From NCBI RefSeq assembly GCF_905171775.1, contig NC_053491.1, positions 334,075,952 through 334,139,951 of the forward strand: a stretch of DNA of 64,000 nt, written 5' to 3'. Positions 41,614-53,093 of the stretch are shown here, piece by piece (position 1 is the stretch's first letter; each line of letters begins with the position of its first letter). Under the pieces are notes generated by a model. The model was not told the origin of the DNA, made no database searches, and saw nothing but the letters and a program-made list of their open reading frames with translations. The position numbers and the translations under genes were made by a program. The stretch is from Rana temporaria. Taxonomy: Eukaryota; Chordata; Amphibia; Anura; Ranidae.

Positions 41614-42379
41614 CACTATATTGTCAAAAGTATTGTTGTGACGCCTGCCTTTACACACATATGAACTTTAATGGCATCCCAGTCTTAGTCCGTAGGGTTC
41701 AATATTGAGTTGCAGCTATAACAGCTTAAACTCTTCTGGAAAGGCTGTCCACAAGGTTTAGGAGTGTGTCTATGGGAATGTTTGACCATTCTTCCAGAAG
41801 CGCATTTGTGAGGTCAGGCACTGATTTTGGACGAGAAGGCTCTAATTCATCCCAAAGGTCTTCTATTGGGTTGGGGTCAGGACTCTGTGTAGGCCAGTCA
41901 AGTTTCTCCACCCTAAACTCACTCATCCACGTCTTTATGAATCTTGCTTTGGTGGACAGTCATTTTGCAAAAGGAACAAGCCATCCACAAACTGTTCCCA
42001 CAAATTTGGAAGCATGACATTTTTCACTGGAACTAAGGGGCCAAGCCCAACCCCTGAAAAACAACCCCACACCATAAGCTCCCTCCACCAAAGGATTTGG
42101 ACTAGAACACTAAGCAAGGTCCATAAAGACATGGATAAGCGAGTTTGGGGTAGAGGAACTCGACTGGCTCAAAAAGAGTCTTGACCTCAACTGATAGAAC
42201 ACCTTTGGGATGAATTTGAGCAGAGACTGCAAGATCGGCCTTTTTGTCCACATCAGTGACTGACCTCACAAATGCACTTCTGGAAGAATGGTCTAACATT
42301 CCCATAGACACACTCCTAAACCTTGTGGACAGCCTTCCCAGAAGAGCAGGTGTACCAATAGTTTTGAAAATATAGTGTA
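41614..42379. mobile_element. Rearranged fold-back copy of a Tc1-like transposon
   Basis: Outer ends CACTATATTGTCAAAAGTAT and AATATAGTGTA are Tc1-type inverted repeats at TA. Minus-strand DNA (42100-41700) encodes a degraded transposase C-terminal half (EKLDWPTQSPDPNPIEDLWD, the DDE-motif E region). Plus-strand DNA from 42118 repeats that C-terminal region in the opposite direction (CACCTTTGGGATGAATTTGA). The copy is therefore head-to-head, lacks the N-terminal DNA-binding part and the first catalytic motif, and cannot encode an enzyme. Confidence 0.7.
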
Positions 42380-42973
42380 TTTGACAATCCAATATAAACT
42401 TACTTGAAAAATCTCTTTTCATATTGGGAGGTCAGCCTGTCTGCTGGCCATGCCTTTCCACAGCTTCCTGGATTCCCTGCACGCTTTGAAGTTTCTCCTC
42501 TGCTGTTTACCTTCAATTTCTAAGGACTACATTCCATGGTACATTGCTGCAGTGATTTCCGTACTGACTCTGCTTCCCAAAACTCCTCCTGTCAGAACCT
42601 CTGTAGTTCCGAAGACAGGCTCTGTGGAATGTGTGACACAGCAGTGCCTACTCACAGAGCATAGTAAATACGTGTCACAGAATTCAAGGAAGTAAATGAT
42701 TGGGAGTCTTCACAAACTTCAAGATTGTTCAGAGTAATAGGAGTAGGCTAGAAATAATTGAAATATGACGTGGAAATTAATATATGGTTTTACATTTTAG
42801 CCCAAAAAAACAAAGTTCTTTGGGCTTTAAATCTAAAGTCAAGATTTAAAGTGTTACTAAACCCAGGACCCTACATTCATTGTATCTGGTTTCCCACAGT
42901 ACACAGAACATGGAAATGCAATTATTTTAGTAAATATAAACTGCTAAATACCTTTTCTCATCAGCAGTATATA
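42380..42973. other. No gene recognised
   Basis: No supported exon. It is interrupted on the right by the Tc1 insertion at TA 42974-42975. Confidence 0.35.
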
Positions 42974-42975
42974 TA

Positions 42976-44552
42976 CAGGTCATTCTCAAAAAATTAGCAT
43001 ATTGTGATAAAGTTCATTATTTTCTGTAATGTACTGATAAACATTAGACTTTCATATATTTTAGATTCATTACACACAACTGAAGTAGTTCAAGCCTTTT
43101 ATTGTTTTAATATTGATGATTTTGGCATACAGCTCATGAAAACCCCAAATTCCTATCTCAAAAAATTAGCATATCATGAAAAGGTTCTCTAAACAAGCTC
43201 TTAACCTAATCATCTGAATCAACTAATTAACTCTAAACACCTGCAAAAGATTCCTGAGGCTTTTAAAAACTCCCAGCCTGGTTCATTACTCCAAACCGCA
43301 ATCATGGGTAAGACTGCCGACCTGACTGCTGTCCAGAAGGCCATCATTGACACCCTCAAGCAAGAGGGTAAGACACAGAAAGAAATTTCTGAACGAATAG
43401 GCTGTTCCCAGAGTGCTGTATCAAGGCACCTCAGTGGGAAGTCTGTGGGAAGGAAAAAGTGTGGCAGAAAACGCTGCACAACGAGAAGAGGTGACCGGAC
43501 CCTGAGGAAGATTGTGGAGAAGGACCGATTCCAGACCTTGGGGGACCTGCGGAAGCAGTGGACTGAGCCTGGAGTAGAAACATCCAGAGCCACCGTGTGC
43601 AGGCGTGTGCAGGAAATGGGCTACAGGTGCCGCATTCCCCAGGTCAAGCCACTTTTGAACCAGAAACAGCAGCAGAAGCGCCTGACCTGGGCTACAGAGA
43701 AGCAACACTGGACTGTTGCTCAAATTTTGCATGTCATTCGGTAATCAAGGTGCCAGAGTCTGGAGAAAGACTGGGGAGAGGGAAATGCCAAAATGCCTGA
43801 AGTCCAGTGTCAAGTACCCACAGTCAGTGATGGTCTGGGGTGCCATGTCAGCTGCTGGTGTTGGTCCACTGTGTTTTATCAAGGGCAGGGTGAATGCAGC
43901 TAGCTATCAGGAGATTTTGGAGCACTTCATGCTTCCATCTGCTGAAAAGCTTTATGGAGATGAAGATTTCATTTTTCAGCACGACCTGGCACCTGCTCAC
44001 AGTGCCAAAAACACTGGTAAATGGTTTACTGACCATGGTATTACTGTGCTCAATTGGCCTGACAACTCTCCTGACCTGAACCCCATAGAGAATCTGTGGG
44101 ATATTGGGAAGAGAAAGTTGAGAGACGCAAGACCCAACACTCTGGATGAGCTTAAGGCCGCTACCGAAGCATCCTGGGCCTCCATAACACCTCAGCAGTG
44201 CCACAGGCTGATTGCCTCCATGCCACGCCGCACTGAAGCAGTAATTTCTGCAAAAGGATTCCCGACCAAGTATTGAGTGCATAACTGAACATAATTATTT
44301 GAAGGTTGACTTTTTTTTTATTAAAAACACTTTTCTTTTATTGGTCGGATGAAATATGCAAATTTTTTGAGATAGGAATTTTGGGTTTTCATGAGCTGTA
44401 TGCCAAAATCATCAATATTAAAACAATAAAAGGCTTGAACTACTTCAGTTGTGTGTAATGAATCTAAAATATATGAAAGTCTAATGTTTATCAGTACATT
44501 ACAGAAAATAATGAACTTTATCACAATATGCTAATTTTTTGAGAATGACCTG
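42976..44552 (+). mobile_element. Tc1-like transposon, 1,577 bp, with IR/DR ends
   Basis: Ends CAGGTCATTCTCAAAAAATT match for about 200 bp as inverted repeats (42976-43180 and 44350-44552) and are flanked by TA. Each terminal repeat contains two direct copies of CTCAAAAAATTAGCATAT (outer and inner), the IR/DR layout known from Sleeping-Beauty-like Tc1 elements. Near-identical ends suggest a fairly young copy. The transposase is broken. Confidence 0.88.
43304..44276 (+). pseudogene. Tc1-like transposase, disrupted by a small internal deletion
   Basis: The first frame (43304-43744) encodes the paired-type helix-turn-helix region (MGKTADLTAVQKAIIDTLKQ, GCSQSAVSRHLSGKSVGRKK, GDRTLRKIVEKDRF) and runs to HWTVAQ at about 43720. 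The second frame (from about 43720 to 44276) continues FGNQGARVWRKTGE, VMVWGAMSAAGVGPL, FQHDLAPAHSAKN (second catalytic D), NSPDLNPIENLWD (E) and ends ASMPRRTEAVISAKG. At the junction the segment that in this family holds the first catalytic aspartate is missing and the frame shifts, apparently a deletion of roughly 30 bp. The copy is therefore catalytically dead, although its termini could still be mobilised by an intact relative. Confidence 0.85.
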
Positions 44553-44554
44553 TA

Positions 44555-45300
44555 GTCTTGTGACTTCTATCATTGTCTGGCCGAACACTGGCTAAAGTTT
44601 GTAGGAGGAGTTTTCATTCTCCCTTGATTGCCCTATGAGGCTGCAGGACCCCTGTCCCTCTGCCTGGACAGTGCTGTTTGGCCCTGTGCTGATCAAATGC
44701 ACTCTCCCAAGAAAAAAAAAAAACTTTCTAGCAATACACACAAAACTGAGCATGTGTGGCTTGCTCCCAAGGCTCTGTTCTGTCAGCAGATAGATTAGGG
44801 ACTGTGGAAGAAGGGGAGGATCAGAGAAGACAGGATAAAACAGGCTTTTTACACAATGCAGAGGATTAACTCCTTAGGTTCCACAGTGAGTATAACAAGC
44901 ATGCTTCACTGCATATACAGACTGATTTTACTGTTGTGGGTTTAGTAACACTTTAAAGTGGAGTTCCAGCCTTTTTCATGTTTAGTAAAAGTCAGCAGCT
45001 ACAAAAAGTGTAGCTGCTGGCTTTTAATAAACAGACACTTTCCTGCTCCACCGTCCAGCGACGCAGCCACCCGGAGCTCCGCTCCTCTCCTCCTCCTCTC
45101 CGCCGCCGCCTACATTCAGACTGTGGGCACCCGGCCGTGACAGCTTTCGGCTTCACAGCCAGGCACTCACTGCGCATGTGCGAGCCGCGCTGCGCTCTAG
45201 GAGTGGACAGGCGATCGCCTGGGACCTGTCGCGTGTCCCAAGCGATCGCCTGCAGGAAGGGGCAGCCTAAGGCGATATGACGAGTCACCTAAGCGGTCTC
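44555..45300. repeat. No gene; partial TTAA-type repeat from 44953
   Basis: CTTTAAAGTGGAGTTCCAGC (44953) and the hairpin CAGCAGCTACAAAAAGTGTAG resemble the end region of the family at 57765-58223 (which has CAGCAGCTGCAGTATTTGTAG near 58150). The right border is unclear. Confidence 0.4.
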
Positions 45301-46199
45301 TGGGCGGAAGGAGGAAGTGGGAAAAATCATTCAATGTGAAAAAAACAAAAAGTCCAACATGATATGAAGGTGAAAGTGAATCTAGTCAGATGACCTAAAT
45401 CTAGTCCATTAAAAGAAAAATGGAGGGTAAGTCCGCAACAATGAAATAGTGCTCTTCAAATACTGTAGGTGATTATGGAAAATCTGATAGTCAGGGCATC
45501 AAATATGGAAGTGAGACTTCTCTAGTGTAGTAAGAATGAATACCCTTACCGCAACAGGTGGACCCGTGTGTCAGCGACAGCGGATCGTATGAGCATGGAT
45601 AGTCGGATCAGTACGTGGCACAGACGGTGGAGGAAACACAGGATCTCCAGTGGAAACTCCAAAGAACCTCGTGGCACTCAAACAGTTGAGGACAGACGGC
45701 TGGATGAGGATCGATCACCCCAAGGCGAGCTGTTCATTGAATTCAGGCTGTCAGTGCCAGTATCACTGCACACGCACGATCTCCCCTCTCTTCCTCAGTG
45801 GTAGCCCCAGATATGGACAGCATATGCAGTGTCCAATGCCAGGCAAACTTTACCCTTTAAAAAAGGGGTTGCAACTGCAGTAGTAGACACCAGGATATTG
45901 CATACGGGTCTGTACAGTGTCCCTGAACACATGGATGCCACTTTCCATTTATCCCTAGACTTTTCCTTAGTGAACCTTCCAGACCAGATCCTCAGAAGAA
46001 AACAGTCTTCCATTCAGGTATTGCCGGCTTTTCCTGCCCCAGGCAGAGTGCATTTGGTATCACTCGGCCTGTGACAAGAAGCATCAGCGTATGCAGCTCT
46101 GCTCCGCAGCCACTTGCCTCCTCTACTACCGGCTTCGTTCAGGTCACTAATGCTCTGGGATGGCAGGTCAGCAACCCGCAATCTGGGCTTGCCATCCCA
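45301..46199. other. No gene recognised
   Basis: Open frames here are short and without recognisable domains. It may contain parts of old repeats. Confidence 0.3.
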
Positions 46200-46277
46200 A
46201 AGCAGGAGGTTGCGGGCCACATCAGAGGGCTTCGCGGGCCATATGTGGCCCCCGGGCACTGGTTGGGCACCCCTGCT
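46200..46277 (-). mobile_element. hAT MITE end fragment, GGGGTGCCCAACC family
   Basis: GGGCCATATGTGGCCCCCGG then GGTTGGGCACCCCTG match the terminus of the element at 7865-8405. I could not find the opposite end. Confidence 0.6.
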
Positions 46278-46356
46278 CTATTGTATAATTCCACCACTAA
46301 TCATAATAATAGGTATGAATAGATGAATTTACATACATCTCAAGAACCTGTAACAG

Positions 46357-46357
46357 A

Positions 46358-46443
<86 letters not shown>
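46357..46443. repeat. (CA)n(TA)n microsatellite
   Basis: About 8 CA units run into about 35 TA units. It can extrude as a cruciform. Confidence 0.95.
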
Positions 46444-46445
<2 letters not shown>

Positions 46446-46639
46446 GAAAATGGTCCATATAAACAGGATCCACACTCTTCAAAGAAAGTTCTCCACTGTG
46501 CTCTGTGATTGATGACAGACAGGTGAAGAAATATGTGATGCTGGATCAAGTCTCTCTAAGCCTATGGGTAGCCCTATAATTAGTGGCATTGACTCCATGG
46601 CTGCAAAGATAGGCAGGTATGTAGATGAGTTCTTATAAC

Positions 46640-47800
46640 CACTGAATGTTGAATGGAAAACATTTATAATTTTAGCTATGGCTGACATAGCAGCTATATA
46701 TACTGTCATCTACCATCAACATGGGTTGGGGGCAGTTTATTATTATTTGGATCAAGATGGTTCCTTACCAATTGTACAAAAGAATTTCATTTTGCAATTA
46801 CTTGTGTTTGCCACCAGCCATAATTACTTTTGGTTTGGGGAAATCTCTATTTAAAGAATCGTGGGGTTGCTATGGGCACCAAGTTCACGCCGAGCCTATC
46901 TTATTTGTTTATGGCTCATGGGAAAAGGAGGTAATCTGGGATAACCCACCTGATGGGCTACGACTTTGGAGTGGGGGTACATTGATGATATTCTCCTCCT
47001 TTGGGATGGTAATGTGGGTTCCCTTGAGACCTTGTTGCAGAAATAAATCAACATGACAGAGGGATCTCTTTGCAATATGAGGTTATTAATCATCAAATAC
47101 ATGTTTTAGATTTAAATATTCAGGTTAGAAATGGTCAACTTATTACTACCACTTAATTTAAAGACACCAACCGTAATGCATATATACCTACGTCTAGCTG
47201 CCATCACTCCTCTTGGCTAAATGCAGTCCCCAAAAGCCAATTTAAAATGAATCAGGCACAACTGCACTAATATGGCCACTGTCCTGAAATTGAGACTTCT
47301 TGAGAAGGGTTACTCTGAAAGAAAATTTGATGATACCATCACTTTAGTTGGGAATATGGATAGTGAGGCCATGCTATGTATAAAGATAACGGCTATTGAG
47401 TTGTCTGCTGATAATAGATTTGAGTGGTCTTTAACCACTAGCTACTCCAATAAGCATTTTTCAATCAAATAAATAATTAAGAAGCATTGGGAAATCCTCA
47501 AAAAGGATAAGGTGCTTGGCCCCGTACTTCCTGATCAACCCGTTGTCATTTATAGGGTGCTTCAGCCTTACGGCATAATATCGCTCCTAATATTATTGAT
47601 CACCAAAAACAAGTTATTTTTTTCTCATTTTTTCTTCCCTTGCCGAAAGTGCAATGTCTCTTTTAGAGGTAGAAGATGTTTATAATTTTAATTGACACAA
47701 ATGCAAAGAAGCTACGTTAACGGGTTTATTACATGCACATCGAAATAGGTTTTTGTACTGTGGTGTTCCTGTGGACTTATTCCTCTAGGGCATTCAGATT
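46640..47800 (+). pseudogene. Decayed Penelope-like element: reverse transcriptase with GIY-YIG-like remnant
   Basis: Across three frames with stops one can read a PLE-type reverse transcriptase. From 46681: ADIAAIYTVIYHQHGLGAV (motif A region) and SLPIVQKNFILQLLVFATSH. Then YIDDILLLWDG at 46978 (catalytic YIDD). Further on there are pieces equivalent to the dN-tract region, and at about 47240-47460 IRHNCTNMATVLKLRLLEKG, YSERKFDD. From about 47630, FPCRKCNVSFRG and VLWCSCGLIPLG resemble the Cys-rich linker and start of the GIY-YIG endonuclease of Penelope-like elements. Stops and frameshifts show it is dead. A hammerhead-like GAAACACGTA follows at about 48060, as expected for a PLE terminal repeat. 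Assignment rests on motif pattern only. A DIRS- or LINE-type origin fits less well. Confidence 0.6.
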
Positions 47801-48029
47801 GTTTTTATATCAGTTCTTTTAATTATTTTTTTTATGTGTGTACTCATTTAATTCCACTAGATGGCAACAATTTTGTGTTCCTATGTGGGCTTCTATATAA
47901 AGTTTTTTTTTCCCCTCTACTATGGGCACTATTTCAATTGATGTCTTCTATTATGGGCAGTCAGCAGCAAGCAGTTAAGATGGCGCCACCGCTCTATTTA
48001 TTTATAGCCGAACGAGTGATGGTATGTCA

Positions 48030-48080
48030 CTTCGGCCTATCTCCATACTACATTATTTATGACGAAACACGTAGGGTGAG
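48030..48080 (+). ncRNA. Possible degenerate hammerhead in the PLE terminal region
   Basis: TTATGACGAAACACGTAGGG has GAAAC, a two-base-pair stem III and a GTA triplet, but no recognisable CUGANGA upstream. Listed because of its position 250 bp after the PLE coding remnant. Confidence 0.3.
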
Positions 48081-48229
48081 GCATATGACAGTGAGGTTGC
48101 TTCAGTGAGTGTGCCATTAACGGCGGCTCCCACACGCATGCACGGGAGTGACGTCATCACGGCTCCAGGGGTGATGTTGGCACCCGGCGCTGTGTACAGG
48201 CACTGCAGCAAGGGCTTTGATCTCAGGTG

Positions 48230-48345
48230 AGTATTACATAATGAGCTAGTATGCTATGCATACTAGCTCATTATGCCTTTGTCTTGCAGGTGTTTGTTTT
48301 GTTAGTTTTTTTGTCAATATGGGTTTACAACCACTTTAATTTAGT
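48230..48345 (-). repeat. Right end of a TTAAAGTGGTTGTAA-type MITE
   Basis: ATAATGAGCTAGTATGC and its complement form a hairpin, and the segment ends TTTACAACCACTTTAA. Related ends occur at 5091, 51768 and 61600. Confidence 0.5.
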
Positions 48346-48371
48346 GTTCAATACAAAAATGTAATGATCAA

Positions 48372-48376
<5 letters not shown>

Positions 48377-48411
<35 letters not shown>
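48377..48411. repeat. (TA)n microsatellite
   Basis: About 17 TA units. Confidence 0.9.
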
Positions 48412-48413
<2 letters not shown>

Positions 48414-48462
48414 TATTCTATTTGCAAAGAAAATATAAAAAATATATAAAAGATAATGAAAT

Positions 48463-49010
48463 TAACCAGTTCCGGACCGCTGCACGCTTATATACGTCGG
48501 CTGTTTGAAGAGGGATATCTTTGTTATGGCAGCAGGGCGGAAGCGGCGTCAAAACATCACTTCTGCCTATTGCTCTTAAAGGGCCATTTATTTATTTACT
48601 TTCAAATGACAATTTTTTTTTTTTGCATTTTAAAGTAAATATGAGATCTGAGGTCTTTTTGACCCCAGATCTCATATTTAAGAGGTCATGTCATGCTTTT
48701 TTTCTATTACAAGGGATGTTTACATTCCTTGTAATAGGAATAAAAGTGACTTGTTTTTTTTTAAAAGAACAATGTAAAAAATAAAAATAAAAGGTAAAAT
48801 AAATAAGAGCTTGCGTACAGAAGCAAATGCATACGTGAGCAGTGCCCACATATGAAAATGGTGTTCAAACCACACATGTGAGGTATCGCCGCGATCGGTA
48901 GAACGAGAGCAATAATTCTAGCACTAGACCTCCTCTGTAACTCAAAACATGCAACCTGTAGAATTTTTTAATTATGGAGATTTTAAGGGTAAAAGTTTTT
49001 TCGCCATTTC
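48463..49010 (+). mobile_element. Left part of a TTAACCA-type element
   Basis: TTAACCAGTTCCGGACCGC begins a copy of the family at 60108-61100. Its interior has the hairpin AGATCTGAGGTC and complement and a palindromic TTACAAGG/CCTTGTAA. It is truncated where the fold-back at 49043 starts. Confidence 0.5.
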
Positions 49011-49042
49011 ACGAGCTGGCGCAAGTTTGAAGCGTGACATTG

Positions 49043-49861
49043 GATTGATGGGAACAAGAGCCTCTTCCCCACAACCCTGGGCAGTGGTTGTGGGAGTCTG
49101 CGGGCAGAGGGCTTATTAGAATCTGGAACCCCCCTTTAACATGGGGGGGCCCCAGATCCGGATGAATAAGTATTGTACCCCTGCTCACTCACCCAAAAAA
49201 GTGTCAAAAATAAATAAAAAAACACACACAGTTTTTGACAATTCCTTTATTTAAAAAAATAAAATATCACCAGATGTAGATCCATTGTCAATCACGCTGC
49301 GCACTGCCTGCTGCCCTGCCTGCCGCACCACCGGACCCTAAAAAAAAAAAACTTCACCCGTGACGAAGACTAACTGCCGACTGCCTGCTCCTTTGCCTGA
49401 CAGTTCTTAAATAGGTAAGAAGTGGGGCCACCCGGGGGAACGTTAGCTGGTGGCACCGCCCCCTGTAACGTCATGCTGGTCTGCAGACGTCACGGGGGGG
49501 GGGGGGGGGGTTTGGGCGGCACAACCCCTTACCTATTTAAGAACTGTCAGACAGAGGAGCAGGCAGTTGGCGATTAGCCTTCGTTGCGGACGGTGCTTTT
49601 ATTTTATTTTTTTCGGGTGAGACGTGGGGAGTGATTGACGATGGATCTACATCAGGGATTTTTTTACTTTTTAATGAGGGAGTTGTCAAAAACTGTGTGT
49701 GCGTTTTGTTTCTTTTTTTAGTGAATGAGTAGGGGCCTCACAAGGGGGGGCGGATCTGGGGGGTTCCCTTGATAAAGGGGGCTTCCAGATTCTGACAAGC
49801 CCCTTGCCCGCAGACCTCCACAACTACCGCCCAGGGTTTTGGGGAAGAGGCCCTTGTCCTC
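49043..49861. repeat. Large fold-back repeat, arms of about 350-400 bp
   Basis: AAGAGCCTCTTCCCCACAAC, GTCTGCGGGCAGAGGGCTT and CCAGATCCGG in the left half recur inverted in 49540-49861 (GCCCGCAGACCTCCACAACT, GTTTTGGGGAAGAGGC). The centre near 49480 carries a long G-run. There are no clear terminal motifs or duplication. Frames inside are not supported. Confidence 0.7.
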
Positions 49862-50059
49862 ATCAACATGGGGACAAGGTGCTTTGGGGTGCCCCTTGCC
49901 CCAAAACACTCCCCCATATTGAATGCATGTGGCATGGTATGGTTCAGAAGGCGGGGGATCAGGGGTCAAGTCCAGGGGAAAAAAGTGTGGGAACTCCCAC
50001 CCAAGATCCACTCCCCCACCCAAAAAAAAAAAAGATGCGCTCATATGCATATATATTTC

Positions 50060-50200
50060 ACACCCTTTTACATATTACATAGCACCCTGCATCACTGGAC
50101 CCCCTTTACATTACACAGCACCTCTGGCCCCTCTTTACATTACACAGCACCCTGCATCACTGGACCCCCTTTACATTACACAGCACCACTGGACCCCACG
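50060..50200. repeat. Short minisatellite (CTTTACATTACACAGCACC)
   Basis: Four to five imperfect units of GGACCCCCTTTACATTACAC plus AGCACC. Confidence 0.8.
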
Positions 50201-51435
50201 GTTAAAACAGGATCAGGAGTAGGTTCACTTTACATGCTGTAACCTCACAGCAGTGAGGTAAGGGGCCACCCATTCACTATCTCACAGTGTGGATATTATA
50301 GAAGATACCGTCACCACATTCAGCACATATCCATTGGACTTTCACATTTTTGCATGATTGCTATATACTATATCATGAAATAAGTTATTTTGTACTGCAT
50401 CAGTTGGATTGCCACGCATGCTTTGCATAGTTGTTTTTGGCACTTTTATCATATTTAGCATTTGTGTTATTAAGGACTTGTTTGTTCTGTATTTGCACTT
50501 TACCATTGCTATAGTATTTGCTGGCAAGTTAAGTTACTATAATAATAAGGTTTGCACATAGCACTTTATTTTGTTCCACATTTTTTTAGCAATAGCACAT
50601 AAGATTTGGAACTTTTGGCTATTTTCTCCCATCGGGGATTCTTGCACATTGCACTTTTTATTACAACAGCTCAGTAACTCAAGGGTACCTCTGTTGTGAG
50701 AAGTCCTCCAGTCGAGTGTCTGAGCACGTTCGGGTGTTCCCAAAGAGGGTACAGCAATGCAGCAAGGACCGCAAAGGCACCCGGACCGGGCGGGAGGCGA
50801 TGGAAGTAGCTGCGCTGGGCAGGAGCCTCTGCGATGTGCAGCAATTGGAGGGACAAGCCGGGCGCACTCGTATGACGTCAGCGGGAGCGTGGGTGTTGCC
50901 GTGGTGACAGAAAAGGATGGAAGGAGACAGGACTCGGGTACAGTAGTAAATTCGCTGCCTGTCACAATGCGTCTGCTCGAGGCCTGCAACAGGAACGACG
51001 TTCCCGCTGTGAAAAAAGTGCGGGGACGTCGTTCCCACGCGTTCCCGCAGGACTCGAGCCCTGCAGGGGATGCTCAATCATCCCCACCCTTTCCTGACCT
51101 GCTGGGCTGCATGCGCTGATAAAGGTCTGATATGGATTTTGGGGGGGACCCCACGCCATTTTCTTTAATGTTGACGTGGGGTTCCCCTCCAATTCCATAC
51201 CAGACCCGAAAAGGCCTGGTGTGGATTAGGGAGGGACCCCACACCGCTTTTTTTCCTGCTGATGACTTATCGGTTGTTAAGGATGTGGCAGCCGGCTTTC
51301 CAGCCCGCTCCTTAGCAACCAGCTATACACTGTGTTTAAAGAGAACATAAAAATGTAAAATACATGAAAACTACAAAAATGCATCAGAAATGCAGGTTTA
51401 AAATTGGAAAATACACCTCATAGCTATGACTAGGC
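50201..51435. other. No gene recognised
   Basis: It contains paired GGGGACCCCAC-type inverted blocks (51150-51245) like the fold-back upstream. I can support no exon. Confidence 0.35.
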
Positions 51436-51545
51436 ACTAAGGTTTGTTGTGAAACGCGTCATCTTGTACCCCGTTTTCTGTGACATGTATCCTGTGTTTT
51501 TTGTTTTACAATAAAAGCAACAAGTTTTGGAGTGCGGCTGTCCAG
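51428..51545 (+). repeat. Hammerhead-like repeat copy with 3' tail
   Basis: CACTAAGGTTTGTTGTGAAA then CGCGTCATC has GAAAC, a minimal stem III and a GTC triplet, and is followed by CAATAAAAGCAACAAGTTTT. The upstream core (ATGACTAGG) is not canonical. Related to the palindrome at 9655-9826. Confidence 0.4.
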
Positions 51546-52080
51546 AAATCCTTCCTTCATTTTGCAAGTGCATCCACATAGATGTGAACCTAATCTTACC
51601 CCCAATATGTAGAGGACTGCTATCTTTCATGATCTGTATACTTTTTCTATGTCATGGAAAGTATTTAAGCCAGCGGGCCAACACAGCCAGGCAACTAGCA
51701 TTTAAAGAACAGGTTCAACAATAACAGTAACAATATTTCTTTAATGACAAGTTTACTTCCTGTAATGTTAAAGTGATTGTAAATGAAAAAAAAAAAAAAA
51801 AACAAGAAAAAACACAAAAAAATAACAAAAAAACATCTTTATACTTGCCTGCTCTGTGCAATGGAATTGGTTGTTAACACTTAAAAAAATGTCCCTCAGT
51901 TTGTCCCTCTAATTGCAATTGTTTAGAAAAGCATGCATAAACATGGTCCTAAGAAACAACTGGAAAAGTAAGAATTTAAATTAATATTTTTTTTTAGGTA
52001 TGCTGAGAAAACAGGAACACATAACAAACATATAGTGGGGAGTTTCTCAAATTTGACTGCAAAATTGGAAATACACTTTA
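51546..52080. other. No gene; TTAAAGTG-type MITE fragment near 51768
   Basis: TTAAAGTGATTGTAAATG followed by an A-rich run resembles a MITE end. There is no matching right end and no exon. Confidence 0.35.
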
Positions 52081-52082
52081 AT

Positions 52083-52490
52083 GCTGCGTACACATGGTCA
52101 GAATTTGACAACAAATGTTCGATGTGAGCTTGTTTTCGGAAAATCTGTGTGTAGACTCTATCTGACATTTGCTGTCTGAACTTCCGACAACAAATGTTTG
52201 AGAGCTGGTTCTCAATTTCCGACAACAAAAGTTTTTGTTGAAAATTCCGATCATCCGTAGCCAATTCCGACGCACAGAAATCCTACGCATTCTCAGAATC
52301 AATTCGACGCATGCTCGGAATCATTGAACTTCATTTTTCTCAGCTCATTGTAGTGTTGTAAGTGACCGCGTTCTTGACGTTTGGAATTTCCGACAGCAGT
52401 TGTGTGGCCGTGTGTGTGTAAGACAAGTTTGAGTGAACAATCTGTCCACGGTTTTGATGTCTAAATGTCCGATCATGTGTATTCAGGATT
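52083..52490. mobile_element. GCGTACACATGGTC-ended MITE
   Basis: TGCTGCGTACACATGGTCAG and CCGATCATGTGTATTCAGGA are imperfect inverted ends. The interior repeats TCCGACAACAAATGT in both orientations. It belongs to the wider GTACACA-ended MITE set. Non-coding. Confidence 0.55.
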
Positions 52491-53084
52491 AGTTTTCTCT
52501 CTGGTTTTCATGTTGTAGTGCTGGAATCTATTCCCACAGCCTAAGTGCACAATTCATGGGAGTTGTGGCGCTACAATATGGTAACAAATTGATGGAAAAA
52601 GTCCGCTGTATAGGTAATGAGTCCTTGTTACAATGAAAATAAACAATAAAAATGGATAAAAAGTAAAAGTAAAAATAAATTAATTAAATGAAACAACCTG
52701 GGAATGATGAGTGATGAGGTAGGTGATGGAGGAAGAGACACTGTTCTGTAATAAGCTGATTGTCCCAAAAAAGTACACAATTCAAGTGCCTGTATACTGT
52801 GTAGTGCTTTCTGCCGTAGAGACACTAGGTGGCGTTGCTGGAGCATGTTAACTACAAGCTGAGAAGGGACAGGCACGTTTACAGATTGGCAGAGAGATGT
52901 GTAAAGATTTGGGTATAAGGAGTCAGCAAACAGTAAGAAGTAGTTTAAGGCCCCTTATACATGGACGGATAGAATGGTGCTTTTAGCTGCGGATTTTCTA
53001 GTTTTCTACCGCAGCTAAAAGCACACAATGCTTTCCTTTAGCCCCATTCACAACACATCGTTTAGCTGCGATTTCGTTACTGTC
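52491..53084. other. No gene; MITE end fragment at 52955-53040
   Basis: GGCCCCTTATACATGGACGG begins a MITE-like end and GCTTTTAGCTGCGG/CCGCAGCTAAAAGC is palindromic. The rest is unremarkable. Confidence 0.35.
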
Positions 53085-53093
53085 ATCATGTTT

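Noticed and set aside
46357..46443. Tyr-Ile repeat frames across the (TA)n tract
   Set aside because: Microsatellite translation.
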